DNA of 64,000 bases from Methanofollis aquaemaris. Its GTDB lineage: Archaea; Halobacteriota; Methanomicrobia; Methanomicrobiales; Methanofollaceae. The position numbers and the translations under genes are program-made. Below, in pieces: positions 27,001 through 34,426 of the stretch. The stretch lies in NCBI RefSeq assembly GCF_017357525.1, contig NZ_CP036172.1:1834561-1898560 (forward strand), in the 5' to 3' direction. Below the pieces are notes generated by a model. The model had not been told where the DNA came from. It was given only the letters and a program-made list of their open reading frames with translations, and made no database searches. Numbering within the stretch: position 1 is the stretch's first letter; each line of letters opens with the position of its first letter.

Positions 27001-27898
27001 CTACACCTATGTCTTCGACGCCAAACCCACCCATGTGGGCACTCTCAACTTCAACCTCAGGTTCAAGGCGCTCAATGACGAGGACAATGTCACGCTTGTC
27101 GAGAAGAGTCTGGACGTCATCGGACGCGGCGATGTGGCGGTGAAGGTCACCGACGAGAATGACAGCCCGGTCGTGGCGACGATTGTCCTCGACGGTTCAA
27201 GCCAGACGGCGTCGAGCCACACCTTCGAAGGTCTGCTTGTGGGCAACTATTCGCTCTCGGTCTCGAAGGAGAACTACATCACGGTGAACACCACGGTGAG
27301 CGTCGAGGCGAACGACGAGACCAATGTCACGGTGATGATGCCGACTGATCTCACGACGCCGCGGCTCATCTTCTCCCAGGGCAGCGGTATGCTTGCCGGC
27401 GTCTCGAAGGTTCCGGGCACACTCTCTGCGGCCTTTGCGGAGAACGTTACCTACAATGCGACGGTCGTCGGGAACGGCGGGAGAATAGTACTTGCGCTGG
27501 AATTCCCGCAGCGTTTCCTGTTGAACAACCCGGTGGTGCGGTTGAACGGCGTGGTGCTTGACCCGAGCCAATATGAGATCAGGAGCGGGACGTTCTCCAA
27601 CCCCGATCCGTATGAACCGTTCTCAACCACCAATGCGACGATCATCATCTATGACGCCCCTGACGGTGTTTCAGAGATCTCGATCGAGTTCATAGGTGGA
27701 CGGGCAGGACAGGCGCTTGTTGGCGATCATGAGACCGGCATTCTGGATGCTCTTCGTCTTGCTCAGTTTGATGTAGGACTGAAAGGTGCCCCTGAAACAT
27801 TCGGATACGGTGATGTCAGCGGCGACCTGATGGTCAACATTTTAGATGCGCTCAGAATCGCTCAGTACGACGCTGGTCTGATTCCTGATCTCGCTTAG
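24071..27898 (+). CDS. Alpha-2-macroglobulin-like thioester protein with cohesin-like and dockerin-like modules
   Basis: A 1275-residue secreted protein; the ATG at 24071 follows GAGGTGAT. Order: signal peptide (1-22); cohesin-like domain (about 24-162) with GGFDIDLHWDPSVV; beta domains (163-400); a thioester-domain segment with YPYGCVEQTTSRML, where Cys442 and Gln445 match the internal thioester motif of alpha-2-macroglobulins; an alpha/alpha toroid (about 445-760) ending in a GYTWATQAAIDAL helix typical of these domains; more beta domains; a PEGA/carboxypeptidase-regulatory-like fold (about 1022-1092); and a dockerin-like C-terminus (about 1217-1275) with two LDALRLAQ/LDALRIAQ helices. The first dockerin calcium loop is degenerate. 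The gene starts 11 nt after the subtilase stop. Terpene-cyclase-like toroids look similar, but the Cys-Gln pair favours the macroglobulin reading. Confidence 0.85.
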   Translation: MNVKNILMVGFLLTALLVSAASAADLVVTPQSSTSALGEVTEVTLRVENVAHLGGFDIDLHWDPSVVTLDTEPDNVTIGSLFCGHVNNSAWGSDRGGVRVAALNASLDGVSGAAELFTVRLKTVDDTGKSTPVAVVVNNYGFLNSTSGDDIPVNTITNATITAQRVNRIVSYVGVTAESVPLDAETVSVFTVANQRNVLTSKLTINSTIYAPNGSVFNTEERSGVILKPYEQNVQQIAWTPTQTGTYVLNVTVTSDTDLPVVGTTTAERSVAARNFSLEFHPYVYGYSRPQVDTWFWMVWYVKPSESGKVKLNLSVPESIEVWGEAESELWMTGDALNYVAFRLRATEIGTFTRDQFNLTASAHGKTASKTSTHDVSVWVPSMEVSSVDSVKVDTTGDFEMSYNTLHTNNTCDNQTTIIVQSGARGRTLAGLGYLVGYPYGCVEQTTSRMLASMNVKNYYLDRSDRPANFQIIRNDANTSVSNGVVKLVRGGQVGQHEDGGWSLWGCGESESSSSSYAAYTLARVNESGEDLNHLLNGKVSSDATVDDGTVNFEKAVEWFHENPDDDSSGTWTWSAGVCHAWTPTSNTGFVMLIHDMIRDQGTVAEPYATYMTENMQNATRYFVGIQNSDEGYFGNGRDRAMATALGLWGLEVYGTPSDDVTQDQINDSKAKATEWLIKNHDADGCWGADPVYGYSSKGRRSESTAYAILALNATGIPAENETIQGGVNWLVEQYESGGKWGYTWATQAAIDALIHCQPIEVSDGTLSISIDGEDICTLEVNETNPKVEYPLTADQMATVMANGKSKREITQYSKVKQHAVTVTRNNGNGMILVSIENTQRAPVNEIDDPIEDTGTILSTGGIIPDNGSPDVVQFSEDMDILGDAAPGDLFDTVTLTSDPSPLVANESGKVAIQVVSGVQGVFSPMIEVPIEGFTFANGTISDENGNDVAYQVLHGSVNTDSTSIFIQANEWTSDETYTYVFDAKPTHVGTLNFNLRFKALNDEDNVTLVEKSLDVIGRGDVAVKVTDENDSPVVATIVLDGSSQTASSHTFEGLLVGNYSLSVSKENYITVNTTVSVEANDETNVTVMMPTDLTTPRLIFSQGSGMLAGVSKVPGTLSAAFAENVTYNATVVGNGGRIVLALEFPQRFLLNNPVVRLNGVVLDPSQYEIRSGTFSNPDPYEPFSTTNATIIIYDAPDGVSEISIEFIGGRAGQALVGDHETGILDALRLAQFDVGLKGAPETFGYGDVSGDLMVNILDALRIAQYDAGLIPDLA

Positions 27899-27908
27899 AG
27901 GTGGTATC

Positions 27909-28670
27909 ATGAAATCATCATCATTTTTCTTTATTCTGGCAATTCTCTCGACGGGCTTGATTTATCCAGCGATTGCCGCGTCCGTCGTGTACGAGAACAA
28001 CTCTCTTGTCATCAGAGGAGTGCCGGACGACGGCATCGGCCTTGGTGCATTTGATATTGTTCTCCTTTATCCGGAGGATGTTCAGGTATCGGGCGTCACG
28101 CTCGTCCCTCCGTTTACAGGTGCTGTCAACGATCAGCAGGAAGGGAGAGTGGTCCTGGCCGGGTTCCAGGTCTCTGACGTACTCACCGGCGATGTTCCTG
28201 TGGCTTCACTGACGGTCGCGGGCGACCCCGATTCTCTGGATATCAAAGTGCGTTCTCTGCTCAATCAGAGAACTGAAGAAATTCTAAGAACCAATGCCGA
28301 TTATTCTGAATCTGTATCGCCGTCAGATGGAGGATCTGATGGTTCAGGGGTTTCTTCAGGATCTCAGACCCCTGTGACTTCCGGGGTTGAACGGAGTACA
28401 GGGACTGGATCATCCGGAACATCATCAGGGAAGGTGATTGAGAGGGAAGGCACCGAGGTTGCTATAGATTCTCAATTAAAGTCGGTTATGGGATCAGATG
28501 AAAACACCACGCCGACACCGGATGTTCCAGTTTCAAGCCCTTCAAATCCTGTAAAAGAAACGACCCCCCAGAGGTCTCCCCTTTCGTGGGGGACCATATG
28601 CATGTCTGTTGGTGTGCTTTGTATTGGAAATCGAATTTTATCAAAAATGAAGAGGTGCGATGATGCATAA
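27909..28670 (+). CDS. Small membrane-anchored cohesin-like protein
   Basis: A 253-residue surface protein. A signal peptide covers residues about 1-24, and a single cohesin-like beta-sandwich spans about 24-125 with GAFDIVLLYPEDVQVSG, which parallels the cohesin core of the two upstream proteins. A Ser/Gly/Thr-rich linker (about 130-215) follows, and the C-terminal hydrophobic segment WGTICMSVGVLCIG plus basic KMKRC looks like a membrane anchor. The layout matches a scaffold that displays one cohesin-like domain on the membrane to hold dockerin-bearing partners. GAGGTGG precedes its ATG. It lies 10 nt after the macroglobulin-like gene and overlaps the next gene by 11 nt. Confidence 0.8.
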   Translation: MKSSSFFFILAILSTGLIYPAIAASVVYENNSLVIRGVPDDGIGLGAFDIVLLYPEDVQVSGVTLVPPFTGAVNDQQEGRVVLAGFQVSDVLTGDVPVASLTVAGDPDSLDIKVRSLLNQRTEEILRTNADYSESVSPSDGGSDGSGVSSGSQTPVTSGVERSTGTGSSGTSSGKVIEREGTEVAIDSQLKSVMGSDENTTPTPDVPVSSPSNPVKETTPQRSPLSWGTICMSVGVLCIGNRILSKMKRCDDA

Positions 28671-31600
28671 ACTCAGATTGTTAGTACTTTCAGGTCTGTT
28701 GCTGCTGTGCTGTCTTGGAACGGTGCAGGCGGCCGGAACTGGAATGATTTACGTCACTAATGTTACGGACATTAACTCGACAGAACCTGGTACGGTTCAT
28801 CTTTATCTGGATAACCGGTTTGATCCCCCGGCTGCGGCCTACAATGTCCGGTTGATCTATGACGACACTGTCATCTCCTATGTTGACGGGGTGAAAAAGA
28901 ATGCCACGAACATCAACCCGACGGGCAATGTCATCACGATCAATGGTATTGAGGCAATCGGGTATCCTGCCGGTCCGGTATGGTTGGCTGATCTGAGATT
29001 TGGTGCGGTTGCCGATCCTCCGGATGGAGGTTCGTCCTCTGTTAACATTACTGTGAATACAGTGGGAGATACTGACATCACGGATGTGAAGGCAAATGTA
29101 ACCGTTCGGAACGGTACCGTCACCACCCGTGACGAGGTCGCCCCCAATGTCACCATCGCCACCCCCACGACAGTCTCCTCCACCTTTAACGTCGCCGGTA
29201 CGATTCACGACGTCGGCGGCATGGGCACGGCGATTGCTTACCTCGACAACGGCACGGTTAACGAGACCGTGGACCTGATGCCCCTCACCCGGACCGCCGC
29301 CGACACCTGGACCTTCGACACCGCGGTCACCTGGCCGGTTTACGAACCGGTGACCATCAAGATTTCTGCCACCGACGTTGCCGGCAACACCGCCGTGCCC
29401 CTGCAGACGAAGGTGGTCCAGGTCTCCGAGGTAGGTTTCTCCGACCCCGAACCGACCGGTTACATCAACAGGCAACCCGACAAGATCCAGGTCTTCACCC
29501 GGCGGATGAATCCCACCTCGGTCACGATGACCCTCACCGGGCCTGCGACGATCCCGCTCGACGTGACCTTCGATGGCGACTATGCGCAGAACATCTCCGT
29601 TCCCACTCTCGCCGATGGAACCTGGTATGTGAACGCCACCGGTACCGACACGCCCGGTGGGAATCCCCGCTATCTCAACTGGAGTTTTGTCCTCGACACA
29701 GTCCCGCCGGTGATCAACGCCTTTACCATCACCGACACCGACGGTGACGGTTACCTCGAATCCGGCGAAGTGCTGAACTTCAACTGGGACGTATCCGGTG
29801 CGGGCGTCGTCCTCCTCATGGACAACGTCACCCATGAGGTCTTCTTCGCTTCGACCGATGCCATCGGCACCAACCATACGACCATCGACGTCGGCAACCG
29901 CGACATGGTCTTCGTCGCCTTCGACGAGGCTGCAAACGCTGCGTATGTGCCTTTCCATCTGTATTACAACTACATGGCGTGGATCAACTCCACCAGGATC
30001 GGCACGGTCTCCGGCATCGACACCAACCTCTCTGCGGTGCGCCAGCTCGACCTGACCGCGCAGGGCTCGGTCGTCTTCTACAATGCCCGCGACGTTCCCT
30101 CCGTTCCGATCGGCACGGTTAAAAGGACGGCAACAGGGGTCGGCCAGGTGACGAGCGACACTTATGTTGCGGTCGACAACACCGTCAATGCCACCTATAC
30201 CGGCGCCGACACCTATGACTGCGTCTGGACCTACAACCCGTGCAGCGATCTTGACTTCCTCGTGCAGGCGCCCAACATCAATGCCGCGAACATCATAGTC
30301 CTGGAGGCAAACGAGAGTTACCTTGCTCAACTGGCCAGAGAAGGCGAGTCCGCACGCGACACGATCAATTACAACGACCTCATCCAGAAAGAGGCCTGGA
30401 TCTTCATTGACGGTGGGTACACGAAGATCAAGGTCAATCCTGATGGCACCTTTACTCAGCCTGAAAAGGCCGGCAACCCTCTGATCGTCGCGGCATCTGG
30501 CAATATCATCGACACCCTCCGTATTGCCGATAACCAGGTCAACCTGACCGCCGGGTACTGTCTGGGCACCCAGGGTCTTCCTGTCATCAAACTCCCGGCC
30601 GGTGACTTTGCCCTGGTCGCCATCAGCATGGACGGCGACCGTATCGGTGTCATCACCGGGATGCCCTTCACCGTCATGGAATGCGCCGAAGTGGGCACAG
30701 TGCCTGCATCGGTGACCCGCGGCACGCCCTTCACCGCCGCCTTCCCATCCGAGTGCGATCGCATTGGTACGGTCGTCATCAGGCATGCCACCTGGGACGC
30801 CGATGTCTGGGTCAACGCCAGCACGATTAATCATGATTCGGTCAGTGTGAACCTGACATACGACGGTGTCCCGGCCACGCAGCACCTCTATCACAACATC
30901 TATACCAGCCCCAACGCGGCCGCGTACGCCTATGCCACAAACGCAAGCTCGGTCTCGGTCCCGACCGACAACCTCTGTGCCGGCACCTATGATGTCCACC
31001 TGGTCGCCGTCTGTGAAGAGAACGGCACGGTCAGATCCTACGGCTACCACCAGATCGCGGTGCAGAACCCCTGCGCCCCGGTGGCCGCCTTCAGTGCCGA
31101 CCCGATGACCGGCTTTGCCCCGCTCACCGTGAACTTCACCGACGAGTCCACCGGCCACATCAACACATGGTACTGGGAGTTCGGTGACGGCACCACCTGC
31201 TGGAATCCCAATCCGGCCCTCCACACCTTCAAGAACCCCGGCACCTATCAGGTGAACCTGACCGTGTGGGGCTATGGCGGTAGCAGCACTACTTCAAAGC
31301 AGATCGTCGTCATATCCCCAACGCCGGTCGCAAACTTCAGCGCAACACCGAAAAGCGGGAATGCGCCGCTCACGGTGACCTTCACCGACAGATCCACCGG
31401 CAACATCACCGCCTGGGCATGGGAGTTTGGTGACGGCTCCACCTGTGGCAATCAGAACCCCTCCCCCCATACCTACAACGCCACGGGCACCTATCAGGTG
31501 AACCTGACGGTGACCGGCCCCGACGGCAGTAACACTGCATCCACGGTGATCACGGTGACCGATGTGGCCGCACCGATCGCCAGTTTCACCGCAACGCCGA

Positions 31601-32718
31601 CGAGCGGGTATGCGCCGCTCACGGTGACCTTCACCGACAAATCAGTAGGGAACATCACCTCCCGGTTCTGGGACTTCGGTGACGGCACCAACTGTACCCA
31701 GGAGAACCCGACTCATGTCTTTAATTCGGTCGGAACCTACACGGTGGGCCTGACCGTGACCGGTCCTGGCGGTGCTAACGCCACCTCCACGACGATCACC
31801 GTCAGGAAGAGGTCTTCAGGCGGTAGTGGTGGAGGAGGGGGCCGTTCCTCTCCCCCGACCCAACCGATCGGCCCCTCGGCCCCTGTTGCAGATCTCTGGG
31901 CCGCCTTCGCTCTGAATGGTGCGAACTTCACGACCACGGATGGAACCCAGACCTTCTCGATCGACCTCGATGAGGCGGGCAGGATCAAAATCGAGGGTGA
32001 TATCATCACCTTCAAGAAGAACGGTCTGATCATTGAGATATTGGCGTCTGATCTCAAGAAGACCGGGAACACCATCATCGGCACGGTCAAGTCGGTGAAA
32101 GTCAGGGCCGACCCGCTTGAGACCGAAGTTGAGGGTCTCGGGAATGTTTCCGCACGATTCACTGCAGATTTCCCGTCCTTCCCGTTGAACGGCACCCTCC
32201 ATGCCACACTGGTCGAGAACGTCACTGAAAATGTCTCCTCGGCCTACAGTCTCGCCCTCCTCGACAAGGGGTTCGAGGTCTCCGAGATCGCCTATACCAT
32301 GAAGGTCGTCAAGAAGGGTATCGGGAAGAGCGGTCCCGCGACGATCACGATGACCGTCCCGCCCGAGTGGGTGACGGCCCGCGGCGGCGTTGAGCAGATC
32401 CGGATCCTCAGGCTGGCCGACGACGGCACCACCCAGGTGCTTGAGACGGTCTTCAAGGGCTATGATGCCAACGGCCACTACATCTTTGAGGCGGTCTCTC
32501 CTGACGGTCTCTCCGAGATCGGGCTGGTGGCGGTGACCGCGTCGACCGGCGTCACGGTGCGGCCCACCGATGTGGGCGTCGGCGTGGAAACCCCTCCGAC
32601 GCTCCCGGCCGGCGAGACGCCCACTGACGGGGGTCTCCCGGTCGGTGTGATCGCCGTGCTCCTGGTGGCCATCGTCGCTATCGCTGCGGTCGGCTACTAT
32701 CTGCAGAAGAAGGAATAA
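28660..32718 (+). CDS. Giant PKD-repeat surface protein with N-terminal cohesin-like domain
   Basis: A 1352-residue surface protein ending the subtilase operon. Order: signal peptide (1-25); cohesin-like domain (about 27-150) with PAAAYNVRLIYDDTV; Ig-like domain (about 155-265); a long unclassified region with many N-glycosylation sites; three PKD domains (about 806-1048) carrying WEFGDG, WEFGDG and WDFGDG; a Gly/Ser linker; a C-terminal domain (about 1075-1300) resembling the domain that precedes PGF-CTERM tails in archaea; and a final membrane helix VGVIAVLLVAIVAIAAVGYY plus KKE. Two adjacent ATGs exist; the second, at 28663, is better spaced from GAGGTG. PKD domains usually mediate surface protein-protein contacts. 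The last 300 residues are nearly repeated in the protein at 34427-36637. Confidence 0.85.
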   Translation: MMHKLRLLVLSGLLLLCCLGTVQAAGTGMIYVTNVTDINSTEPGTVHLYLDNRFDPPAAAYNVRLIYDDTVISYVDGVKKNATNINPTGNVITINGIEAIGYPAGPVWLADLRFGAVADPPDGGSSSVNITVNTVGDTDITDVKANVTVRNGTVTTRDEVAPNVTIATPTTVSSTFNVAGTIHDVGGMGTAIAYLDNGTVNETVDLMPLTRTAADTWTFDTAVTWPVYEPVTIKISATDVAGNTAVPLQTKVVQVSEVGFSDPEPTGYINRQPDKIQVFTRRMNPTSVTMTLTGPATIPLDVTFDGDYAQNISVPTLADGTWYVNATGTDTPGGNPRYLNWSFVLDTVPPVINAFTITDTDGDGYLESGEVLNFNWDVSGAGVVLLMDNVTHEVFFASTDAIGTNHTTIDVGNRDMVFVAFDEAANAAYVPFHLYYNYMAWINSTRIGTVSGIDTNLSAVRQLDLTAQGSVVFYNARDVPSVPIGTVKRTATGVGQVTSDTYVAVDNTVNATYTGADTYDCVWTYNPCSDLDFLVQAPNINAANIIVLEANESYLAQLAREGESARDTINYNDLIQKEAWIFIDGGYTKIKVNPDGTFTQPEKAGNPLIVAASGNIIDTLRIADNQVNLTAGYCLGTQGLPVIKLPAGDFALVAISMDGDRIGVITGMPFTVMECAEVGTVPASVTRGTPFTAAFPSECDRIGTVVIRHATWDADVWVNASTINHDSVSVNLTYDGVPATQHLYHNIYTSPNAAAYAYATNASSVSVPTDNLCAGTYDVHLVAVCEENGTVRSYGYHQIAVQNPCAPVAAFSADPMTGFAPLTVNFTDESTGHINTWYWEFGDGTTCWNPNPALHTFKNPGTYQVNLTVWGYGGSSTTSKQIVVISPTPVANFSATPKSGNAPLTVTFTDRSTGNITAWAWEFGDGSTCGNQNPSPHTYNATGTYQVNLTVTGPDGSNTASTVITVTDVAAPIASFTATPTSGYAPLTVTFTDKSVGNITSRFWDFGDGTNCTQENPTHVFNSVGTYTVGLTVTGPGGANATSTTITVRKRSSGGSGGGGGRSSPPTQPIGPSAPVADLWAAFALNGANFTTTDGTQTFSIDLDEAGRIKIEGDIITFKKNGLIIEILASDLKKTGNTIIGTVKSVKVRADPLETEVEGLGNVSARFTADFPSFPLNGTLHATLVENVTENVSSAYSLALLDKGFEVSEIAYTMKVVKKGIGKSGPATITMTVPPEWVTARGGVEQIRILRLADDGTTQVLETVFKGYDANGHYIFEAVSPDGLSEIGLVAVTASTGVTVRPTDVGVGVETPPTLPAGETPTDGGLPVGVIAVLLVAIVAIAAVGYYLQKKE

Positions 32719-32740
32719 TCTCTCTTTTTTTCCGCTCTGT
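31801..32740 (+). repeat. Duplicated C-terminal cassette, copy 1 (partner at 35705-36660)
   Basis: The last 0.9 kb of this gene, from the Gly/Ser linker through the membrane helix, is repeated in the gene at 34427-36637. Long stretches are identical, for example in the segments 32340-32460 and 36260-36380. Similarity continues through the stop codon (GAAGGAATAATCTCTC) into the T-run and repeat that follow. This looks like a recent duplication or ongoing gene conversion. Confidence 0.85.
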
Positions 32741-33050
32741 TAAATTACACATGAGTCGAGAGTGCGCCTTGAGCATGCCGTATGAACAATTGTTCTGAGC
32801 AGTGCTTTGGGGTGTGGAAGGATTCTTGATCCCTCTCAATCGCGACCGGGCGGCGGGGAGGACACCACTCAATCGCCGCTCATCGGCTATCTTCGTCGTG
32901 GTGGTTTCTCCCCCCGGTGCGAGAGAGTGAAAAAAATATCTTCGTTTTTCTGTGGGACAGTCTGTCTGATCGACGTGCCCTCCCACTCCATACGCGCCGG
33001 GGGCTCTGCCCCCGGACCCCTGGGATGGCGAAAGGAGGAGGGAAAGGCAG
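32725..33050 (+). repeat. Dispersed intergenic repeat, full-length copy
   Basis: This non-coding element of about 325 nt fills the gap after the PKD gene. In order it shows a T-run with CCGCTCTGTTAAAT, an ATGAGTCGAGAG...CTTGAGCAT block (32751-32780), a TGTGGAAGGATTC block, and a GC hairpin CCGGGGGCTCTGCCCCCGG (32999-33017) followed by GGGATGGCG and GGAAAGGCAG. The same order is found on the minus strand at 47700-48019 and, with gaps, at 36644-36920. The T-run also serves as terminator for the operon. No gene is seen in the rest of the gap to 33135. Confidence 0.75.
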
Positions 33051-33135
33051 ATGATGCATGCTCACGCCGGGAGAGAACCCGATCGCCACAGGATCTCTGG
33101 CATATTCTTCATAAGAACCGCGGTGTCGCCAGGTT

Positions 33136-34332
33136 TCACCACCTTTTGCGCGCTCCTGCTATGGAGAGGATGCCCACGACCGCACCGATCGCCGGGAGGA
33201 TGCCGGCAGGTGTCTGGGTGGGGGTGGCGGTTGTGGTCGGTGTTGTCAGAGAGGCTGTCTCTTCATGGGTGTTCGCCTGGCTTTGAACGGTGGCTGCCGT
33301 CGTGACCGTCGCTGTAACCGGGGCATAGGTCATCAGGGCATAGGTGCCGGTGGTTGTGATCGTGGCCGAGATCTCTTCGCCGTTGATGCTGGAAGGGAGC
33401 GGTTTCCACGTCCCTTCGGCATATCTGGCCAGGAAAAGGGTATATGCCTCTGGTTCGGCTGCGATATTTTTCGGGAGCCTGAAGATGAGGGATGCCTCCG
33501 GGGAGAAGGTCTTCTCTTGAGGGGTCAGGGTGTATGCGCCGGTGATGGCCTGCCAACCCTCCGGCACCTCCGCGACCTTCACGTTGAGGACGGAAATGCA
33601 ATCTGTAGCCTTCCCGGTGACACGGACGACACCGTCGACCGAGCGCTGCTCGGGGGTTGGGGTCTTGGTCACCCTCTCACCGACATTGCTGTGCCCGCTC
33701 GGAATGCCGGGGTTTGAAGGTTGTGTCGGGGTGACGCCCCCTCCGATGGTGATCTCTCTGGAGAGTTCCTCGTTCCCGTTCACCAGGGCGGTTATGGTGA
33801 CCGAACCATCGGTGATCCCGCCGATCTTAAAGGAGATCTCTGAGTCATCCGGCCCCTTTTTCTCGCCGGTCAGGCTCATGCTCGTCCTGATGTCGGTGCT
33901 CTTCTCACCGGCCGTGCCGCTGAGGGCGAGGTGTTCGTAGGTTCCGGCACTGATGTTGTAGTGCTGGGTGGTCGAGTACCGCCCGTCTTCGTCGGCCAGA
34001 TCGCCCATGCTGTAAGTTGCCCCACTTGTCTTCACTTCAAGTGTCGTACTCCGGGTGTGCTCGGTGCTGGCGGTGATCGTCGAGTCTTTGAGGCTGATGG
34101 GCATCACAAACTCTTCGGTCCTGAAGACGAATTTCGAACCGGGGTCGACTGCAAATGCGGCGTCTATCCTGAGGGAGAATGATGCCCCATCAGGGATTCC
34201 CTGCAGATCGACGGTCACCGTCCCACCCTCCTGGACAGTGTCAGGTGAGGCCGAGACTCCTATTGCGCCCGCTCCTGCAGGGAGGGTGCAGAGTAAACAA
34301 CATATGAAAAATGTTGAAACACTTCTTATCAA
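33136..34332 (-). CDS. Secreted surface protein, paralogue of the protein at 17339-18541
   Basis: A 398-residue secreted protein. The signal peptide ends near residue 23 (PAGAGA). A first beta-sandwich (about 24-190) begins VSASPDTVQEGGTVTVDL, mirroring the paralogue's ISPDPVSENDP opening. After a Pro/Ser/Thr linker, a second domain (about 230-350) contains GWQAITGAYTLTPQ and GTWKPLPSSINGEE, again matching the paralogue. The C-terminal Thr-rich stretch and the final hydrophobic segment (PAIGAVVGILSIAG) followed by RKRW look like a membrane anchor. It diverges from the surface gene at 34427, copying the divergent layout at 17-19 kb. The function is unknown; a cell-envelope role is likely. Confidence 0.78.
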   Translation of the reverse strand: MIRSVSTFFICCLLCTLPAGAGAIGVSASPDTVQEGGTVTVDLQGIPDGASFSLRIDAAFAVDPGSKFVFRTEEFVMPISLKDSTITASTEHTRSTTLEVKTSGATYSMGDLADEDGRYSTTQHYNISAGTYEHLALSGTAGEKSTDIRTSMSLTGEKKGPDDSEISFKIGGITDGSVTITALVNGNEELSREITIGGGVTPTQPSNPGIPSGHSNVGERVTKTPTPEQRSVDGVVRVTGKATDCISVLNVKVAEVPEGWQAITGAYTLTPQEKTFSPEASLIFRLPKNIAAEPEAYTLFLARYAEGTWKPLPSSINGEEISATITTTGTYALMTYAPVTATVTTAATVQSQANTHEETASLTTPTTTATPTQTPAGILPAIGAVVGILSIAGARKRW

Positions 34333-34426
34333 TCAGATCACCACTAGATTTACCATATTTTTCAGATCTAGTTTTGAGTACAAATAAAAAAACATATCAC
34401 TATTGAAGATATATTATTGCCCTATC
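34333..34426. promoter_or_regulatory. AT-rich divergent promoter between two surface genes
   Basis: The 94-nt gap is AT-rich, with an AAAAAAACATATCA tract (34386-34399) about 30 nt before the plus-strand ATG and a TTTACCATATTTTT tract nearer the minus-strand start. No Shine-Dalgarno is seen before 34427, so that transcript may be leaderless. Confidence 0.5.

Noticed and set aside
28690-31224. Open frame of 844 codons antisense to the PKD surface protein
   Set aside because: The sense gene has a signal peptide and recognisable domains. The antisense frame is Gly/Asp/Val/Arg-rich without motifs, an effect of codon bias.
18723-32718. Cellulosome interpretation of the cohesin/dockerin locus
   Set aside because: No glycoside hydrolase or carbohydrate-binding module is recognisable; the enzymatic parts are a protease and a macroglobulin-like protein.
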